Below, piece after piece: positions 60,101-64,000 of a stretch of 64,000 bases of DNA. Location: contig NC_088311.1 of assembly GCF_910592395.1 (NCBI RefSeq), forward strand, positions 4,590,501-4,654,500, written 5' to 3'. The notes under the pieces were generated by a model. The model made no database searches, had not been told where the DNA came from, and was given only the letters and a program-made list of their open reading frames with translations. The DNA is from Lineus longissimus. Taxonomy: Eukaryota > Nemertea > Pilidiophora > Heteronemertea > Lineidae. The position numbers and the translations under genes were made by a program. Positions within the stretch are counted from its first letter, which is position 1; the number at the start of each line of letters is the position of its first letter.

Positions 60101-61845
60101 AGGACGAAAAGGCGTTCAAGTAGTGAAAGGTCCATCCAGGAAATGATGGGAGGTAACCTCGGAGGTGGCGAATCTGAGATAACCACAACTGAAACAAGTG
60201 GACTTGAATCTGGTGTAGGAGTGACTGGTGGTGCATCAATGAAGGGCAATGCCGATGCAAGCCTGGTCTTTGAGAATAAAGCTGTTCTGAGTAAGTTTGG
60301 TGGTGGGTCGTCTGGTGATGGATCAGAGAGTGGTTTCATGTCTCGCTCATCTAGCGGCCGGATGTTGAACTTACAAGAAGGTGAGAAGAGCCCGGCAATG
60401 ACATCAAGTACTGGATCATTAAGTGAGGACTCACTTGGGGTTACTGTTGGTGCGAATGATGGTGCTACACCTGGAACTGGTGGTAGGAGAGTCATTGTTT
60501 CCTCCAGTGAGACCGTCACGACATACTCATCATCTGAAGGTTCATCGGTTGGAAGTTTGGATATGATTGGAGAGGATCAGTTGTCATCTCTGCCTGGTGA
60601 CACAAAGAATGTCACATTTGGTCTTGAGAAAGAGGGCGATAGCGATTCAGAGCCAAGTCAGTCAGATGTGTTTGGGCAAGAAAACAATGGGACCATAATC
60701 AGGAAGCATGTGGTGACAACAACAAGAAGTTCCATTCCAGTGAGGAGCAGCCGTAAAGAGGTCCGAGTCCAGCAAACAGTTGATCAAAATGGCAATAAAA
60801 ATTCCAACAGACTCTCATCTGGATCACCCATTAGGGAATCAGGCTTTGGACTCCAAACCTCTGGATCTGGTAACATGAGTTCCTTAAGTTATGGTTCGTC
60901 TCCCATGGGAACTCGGACTATTGTTGAGGGAAGCACTGAAATTACTCATGAATCTGGATCATTGTCATCAGCATCGCCGAGCAGCGAAAGTGGCTTTGGA
61001 ACAGGACTCTCTAGTTATGTTTCTGGTGTGGAGTTTGGTAGATCACCTGGATCTGGCTTTGGATATCGAAGTGTCTCTCCAGGGCGCAGTCGGACCATAG
61101 TAGAGGGTAGCACTGAAACAACATATTCAACTGGAAAACATTCACTAGGCTCATCTGGTGAAGAAGGTTTTGGAACGCAAGGCCAAAGTGTTGGTGCGGG
61201 AGGTCAGGTGTATTTAGGTTCCAGTCTTTCCCCAGGGCGGACGCGTAACATTATGCAGGGCAGCACAGAACTTACTCAGTCCTCATCTGGTGGAGAGAAA
61301 GATCTGGAGGTCCTTGCTCAGCTGAAAGAACTTGAGAAAGACATTGAGTCTTCCCACGCAAAACATTTTGAAAGTATGGGATCTGAGTACGAATCGGGGT
61401 CTTTAGAGGGAGACATTGAAGCCGCACACAACAAACACTACGAGAGTATGAAGTCGAAGTTCCTGTCTGGTGCGCTGCATTTAAAGGAAAAGGAACATTC
61501 CGAAACTGGTGAAAGTTTCCTCACAACTGGTGCTATCAATTTGACTCCTACAGCTGTGTCCAAGTTAGAGAGTTCGTCCATTACTGTAACCTTTGGTTCA
61601 TCAGGGCTTCCTAAACTTGCTGAAGAAGAGGACCTAGAAAATGCTGACTCAGATGATGATGAAGGTGCGGAAGGGAGCAGTTCACCCGAAATGTCCAAGT
61701 CCATGTCTGAAGGGTCCTTAGAAAGGAGTGGTTCCTCAGGCGGGTCTACTGGTTCTCTGAAGTCCATTATGAAGCGCTCTGGCAGCTTTGAAGGCAACAA
61801 GGGACAAAGGAAGGAGATCAAGTTTGCTGTGGGAACAATGGGAGG
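52494..61845 (+). CDS. KANK: KN motif and ankyrin repeat domain protein (KANK), very large, 3' part outside the window
   Basis: KANK proteins link talin at integrin adhesions to the cortical microtubule-stabilising complex. Two coding exons are seen: 52494-54174 and 55566-61845, joined in phase (GAT G|TT). The second ends at GGAGG|GTAAGC, phase 2. Together they encode about 2,653 residues. Family hallmarks: KN motif CPYGYHIDLTFLGHM (residues about 599-613); coiled coil LQAIRDQMKLSLQRMRDLEE then QVKAIPVLQVRISVLKEEKR (about 809-850), nearly diagnostic for KANK; and LKSIMKR near the exon end, which in KANKs precedes the ankyrin repeats. Those repeats must lie in exons beyond 64000. The roughly 560-residue region before the KN motif and the roughly 1,700-residue Ser/Gly-rich middle are unusual. 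Vertebrate KANK1 is about 1,350 residues with its KN motif near the N-terminus. Confidence 0.94.
52640..52812 (+). repeat. KANK: Coding repeat (Met-Gly-Gln-Pro-Gly type)
   Basis: Repeated 15-bp words of the form CAACCTGGGGTAATG GGC and CAACCTGGTCATATGGGC, encoding QPGVMGQPGHMGQPG. At least eight QPG units in about 170 bases with little divergence, so the tract is likely length-variable. Confidence 0.8.
54175..55565 (+). other. KANK intron 1 of the coding region (1.4 kb)
   Basis: Between donor 54175 and acceptor 55565. It contains a repeat relic (54240-54420), an 89-codon open frame ending at 55338 and a 52-bp tandem duplication at its 3' end. The open frame (MNIDLEELMVASLPAGYLDS, then PVFEPFEAKYKQLFP and stop) has protein-like composition. 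With a weak acceptor near 55170 it would be in phase with the preceding exon as an alternative terminal exon, but no good splice site supports that. Confidence 0.7.
54240..54420 (+). mobile_element. SINE- or tRNA-like repeat relic
   Basis: The run AAGTGGCTTGCTCAAGTACC, then GAGTCGCACCCTTGACTTCT and TGATTATGTGCCCGGTGTGC resembles the 'tggcttgcccaag ... attcgaaccc.cgacctcttgattatgagtccggtgtgct' consensus of tRNA-related interspersed repeats common in marine invertebrates. The B-box-like part is decayed. The family cannot be named. Confidence 0.4.
55479..55582 (+). repeat. KANK: 52-bp tandem duplication of a 3' splice site
   Basis: Copies at 55479-55530 and 55531-55582 each contain ACCAATGCATGTGTTTTT, a pyrimidine tract with GTGTCTTTTCAG, and TTACAAGTGATGTGTTC. 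They differ at only a few bases. Each therefore carries a complete branch-region-to-exon junction. The downstream acceptor (exon from 55566) gives the KN reading frame. The upstream acceptor (exon from 55514) shifts the frame by 52 nt and reaches TGA at 55573-55575. Confidence 0.9.
55566..61845 (+). CDS. KANK: KANK giant exon: KN motif, coiled coil and Ser/Gly-rich region
   Basis: A 6,280-nt exon. Order (residues of the joined protein): KN motif about 597-635 with talin-binding LD-type core HIDLTFLGHM; acidic and Ser-rich linker; coiled coil about 809-860; eight short (S/T)xGV-type motifs such as RSIGVETDKKP, RSVGIEANQKP, WSVGVGE, RTIGVGDG, REIGVGIGD and RSIGIDVKP; a Ser/Gly minisatellite about 1610-1800; further Ser/Gly-rich sequence; three RTIVEGSTE-type repeats about 2342-2465; a 24-residue tandem repeat DIESSHAKHFESM / DIEAAHNKHYESM about 2483-2530; and LKSIMKRSGSFEGNKGQRKE at the end. 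Long antisense and shifted frames at 58662-59528 are shadows of the repeat. Confidence 0.93.
58714..59283 (+). repeat. KANK: 60-bp coding minisatellite, about 9.5 copies
   Basis: The unit is exactly 60 bp (20 codons), built from GGATCATCAAGCAGTGG, TTCAGTGGATCATCTGGTAG and TAATATGTCAAGTGGC. It encodes SGSSSSGFSGSSGSNMSSGF-type peptides. Copies differ by single substitutions, mainly at Phe/Leu, Gly/Ser/Asp and Phe/Ser positions, and none breaks the frame. The strict 60-bp phase is held for about 570 bases. Confidence 0.93.
60908..61275 (+). repeat. KANK: Three-copy coding repeat (RTIVEGSTE motif)
   Basis: Copies near 60908, 61084 and 61237 encode GTRTIVEGSTEIT, RSRTIVEGSTETT and RTRNIMQGSTELT, each preceded by a Ser-Pro-Gly context and, in the first two, followed by a GFGTxxxS segment. 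Period about 51-59 codons. Likely an internal duplication. Confidence 0.8.
61331..61474 (+). repeat. KANK: 24-codon tandem repeat, two copies
   Basis: LEKDIESSHAKHFESMGSEY and LEGDIEAAHNKHYESMKSKF are exactly 72 bp apart. Predicted amphipathic helix; function unknown. Confidence 0.85.
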
Positions 61846-64000
61846 GTAAGCATCCTTTAACTCTTTCCTTTATCTTATTCTGTTTTTATGTTGATTTTAC
61901 CCATGTGCAGATTTAGGTCTCAGGACTCTTTACCTTGAGAATTGGGTGTAAAAAATAAAAAGTTGCATGAATGAATTAACCATGTCCCCATCATGTACTT
62001 GGGAGTAGGCATAACTCCTTCTCCGAAAAAGTGCAGTGAATCAAACTAATGAAGGATCAATTCATCTGAAGGTCAATTCTTAAAAGTTGCATCACTTCTA
62101 ATGAGCTCATTTGAAGAAAGATTTGAAATGTTTGGTCTGCGTTTTCCTGTTAAACTGATTGCTGCAATTGGCTGTGATGTGCTTCTGCATTGTTAATTTC
62201 TCTCCTGTAGTGCCTTTAGAATAATAGTAACAGCACAGGTTTTGTTTCTGGCTGTTAAATGAAAATTATTGCTTATGGCATGAGTTAGGAAATCATTCTT
62301 TTTAGATGGGTTAAGGCGCATTTAAAACTTAACTTTTAAGACTGAATTACACCTGTCCAGTGACATCTCTGAATGAACTTTTGCAAAGAATTAGATACAA
62401 ATTGAGAAACCACTACCATACCTACAAAAATATTTGAAATTCTCTGAACCTATTCATAAGATGAAAAGCTGTTATTTCTCCCAACATTCAAGCTCCATCT
62501 TCGCAGTGTTTGGTGAGACAGGTACAAACAATACCTTCAGTACTGTGAGGCATTCTCTAACTTGGCTACATCAAAGATGTCACAAGTTAGCTGTAGGCTA
62601 ATGGGCTAGTGGGAGGCAAAGTTGTAAATGCGTCTTAGCTCTCTATTAACCTATGTCCTTATGCCTTGGCTTGATTATGTACTTGCAGTGCCGTCAAGAC
62701 CACTGAACATGTCCAAAGGTGGTGTATAAATACGTTCATGATATTTTAGACCATGATTTTTTCAATGACCAAAAGGAATGGTGATAATAGCTGCTATGCG
62801 TGTGCAACATTCCAGATATATCCCAGCTTATTTCAAACTGCAGTTGTTAATCAAAACATAGCCCCATTGAAAGGTCTAATAATTTTGGTTAGAACTGGAG
62901 TTTAAATCACACCGTCATAACTAGGAATCATGCAGGAAAAAAGGTTGCATCGTGCTTGTTTGTGCTAGAATATGTTTTATATTCATACGACATTTGAATC
63001 AGGCCTTTCAATGGGACCATGTTTTAGTAACTCTTAGTCCTGTTTTATTGATGGCTTTGCATGCTTCTTTCTATTGCAATTTAAAATAATAAGATAATAT
63101 TATTAGACTCCGCACTTAGGAGTATGAAATGATTGGAACCTGAACTTAAGTGTTAATGCCTGGAGTTCAGGATTTCGACCCACTGGGATGGTCTTCTATT
63201 AGTAGATACTGGCACACTCCTGAATACCTATGCAGGAAACTGTGTAGGTTAATTTAGCAGCAGACTACTTGTAGCATCCACACCCAGACGAATGAGGTCT
63301 CCAAATTGCCGAGCAGCGCACCACTTGACCAATCCAATAGCATCCTCCGAAGCACAGTTACCATTATCATGCACTTGTGTAATTAGAACCTTAGAATCTA
63401 GCTCACCGTATTGTCCAGAGAAAGGGGTGTAGGGGAGGGGGATCGAGGGAGAAGATATCTAAGAAGAAAAAAATACATCTGATCTGGAAGTGTGAATTTG
63501 CTATTATCGTGTTTTGGTAGTATGGAGCTACTTACATTTAACTGGGGTCTTGGTGAATTTCTTTGTTGTTTGCAATGATGGTAACCACTGTACATGTCCT
63601 AACCTTTTAAGTGTGCCTTAACCTTTTCACGGTGGAAGCCATTCCATTTTCGGTTGCCACCAACTCATGCTTAGCGCTCAGCAGTGGATAGCAATGCTGT
63701 GCATTGGTTACTTATCTGAATGGGCAAATATTTTTCAAAAGTGTTGCCATCTATAACATTTGGATCAAACTAAGTTTCTCAAGTGTGAGTAACATGATTG
63801 GAGAGGCGAAGGAATAAAAAATTTAAAATGAGTGATGTCTTCATTCGACCAGCCAACATGTGGCCATGGACGGCAGCACAATGACATCATATCAGTCACG
63901 CACTGCACTCTGTGAGGACATAAACGTAACATCGGCGATGTTGTCATCAATAGTCACGTGTTTGCTGTGCAGACTGGCGGCATCGCACGTCATCTATGGA
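61846..64000 (+). other. KANK intron, incomplete at the window edge
   Basis: Starts at the GTAAGC donor after the giant exon. No ankyrin-repeat exon is recognisable on the + strand up to the end of the window. Open frames on either strand are short. Nothing else supported. Confidence 0.7.

Noticed and set aside
1-64000. CRISPR arrays, bacterial operons, prophage or integrated viral genes
   Set aside because: Nothing of the kind is visible; all recognised genes are intron-containing animal genes.

Overview
This is a nuclear genome window from a eukaryote, almost certainly an invertebrate animal and plausibly a marine lophotrochozoan (mollusc, brachiopod, annelid or relative). The genes are split by GT-AG introns of about 0.1 to 11 kb, the DNA is AT-rich outside exons, and the noncoding part holds decayed transposon pieces and foldback elements. 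The species cannot be fixed from the sequence. Three genes are recognised from conserved protein segments. All splice sites were placed by eye and checked for reading-phase continuity.

Layout. (1) 1-5,945, + strand: the last coding exon (2217-3400) and a long 3'UTR of an unidentified, transcription-regulator-like gene. (2) 5,955-29,950, - strand: the complete RB1CC1/FIP200 gene. It has 21 coding exons that join without a frame break into 1,381 codons plus stop, from an N-terminal ubiquitin-like segment to the C-terminal Claw domain. Two large introns (4.2 and 8.6 kb) come just before the Claw exons. (3) 29,950-35,010, + strand: the complete PREB/SEC12 gene, 9 coding exons and 415 residues, with WD40 blades and a C-terminal membrane anchor. 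It is head-to-head with RB1CC1 across a short GC-rich interval that looks like a shared bidirectional promoter. Its 3'UTR carries a foldback MITE. (4) 35,010-52,444: mostly noncoding, with tandem repeats, a second foldback MITE family (37-38 kb), a LINE 3' relic near 47.4 kb, and several neat but unproven small exons that could be 5' exons of the next gene. (5) 52,494-61,845 and beyond, + strand: a very large KANK gene. It has the talin-binding KN motif, the KANK coiled coil and the conserved LKSIMK segment. The ankyrin repeats must lie beyond the window.

Functional context. FIP200 is the scaffold of the ULK1/ATG1 autophagy-initiation complex. PREB/SEC12 is the SAR1 exchange factor that starts COPII coat assembly at ER exit sites. 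Published cell biology links FIP200 to SEC12 relocation during starvation, so their divergent pairing is the most interesting layout here. The second standout is the KANK gene. It has a roughly 560-residue extension before its KN motif, a 60-bp coding minisatellite, and a 52-bp tandem duplication of the 3' splice site of the KN exon. Using the upstream copy of that site would truncate the protein before the KN motif.
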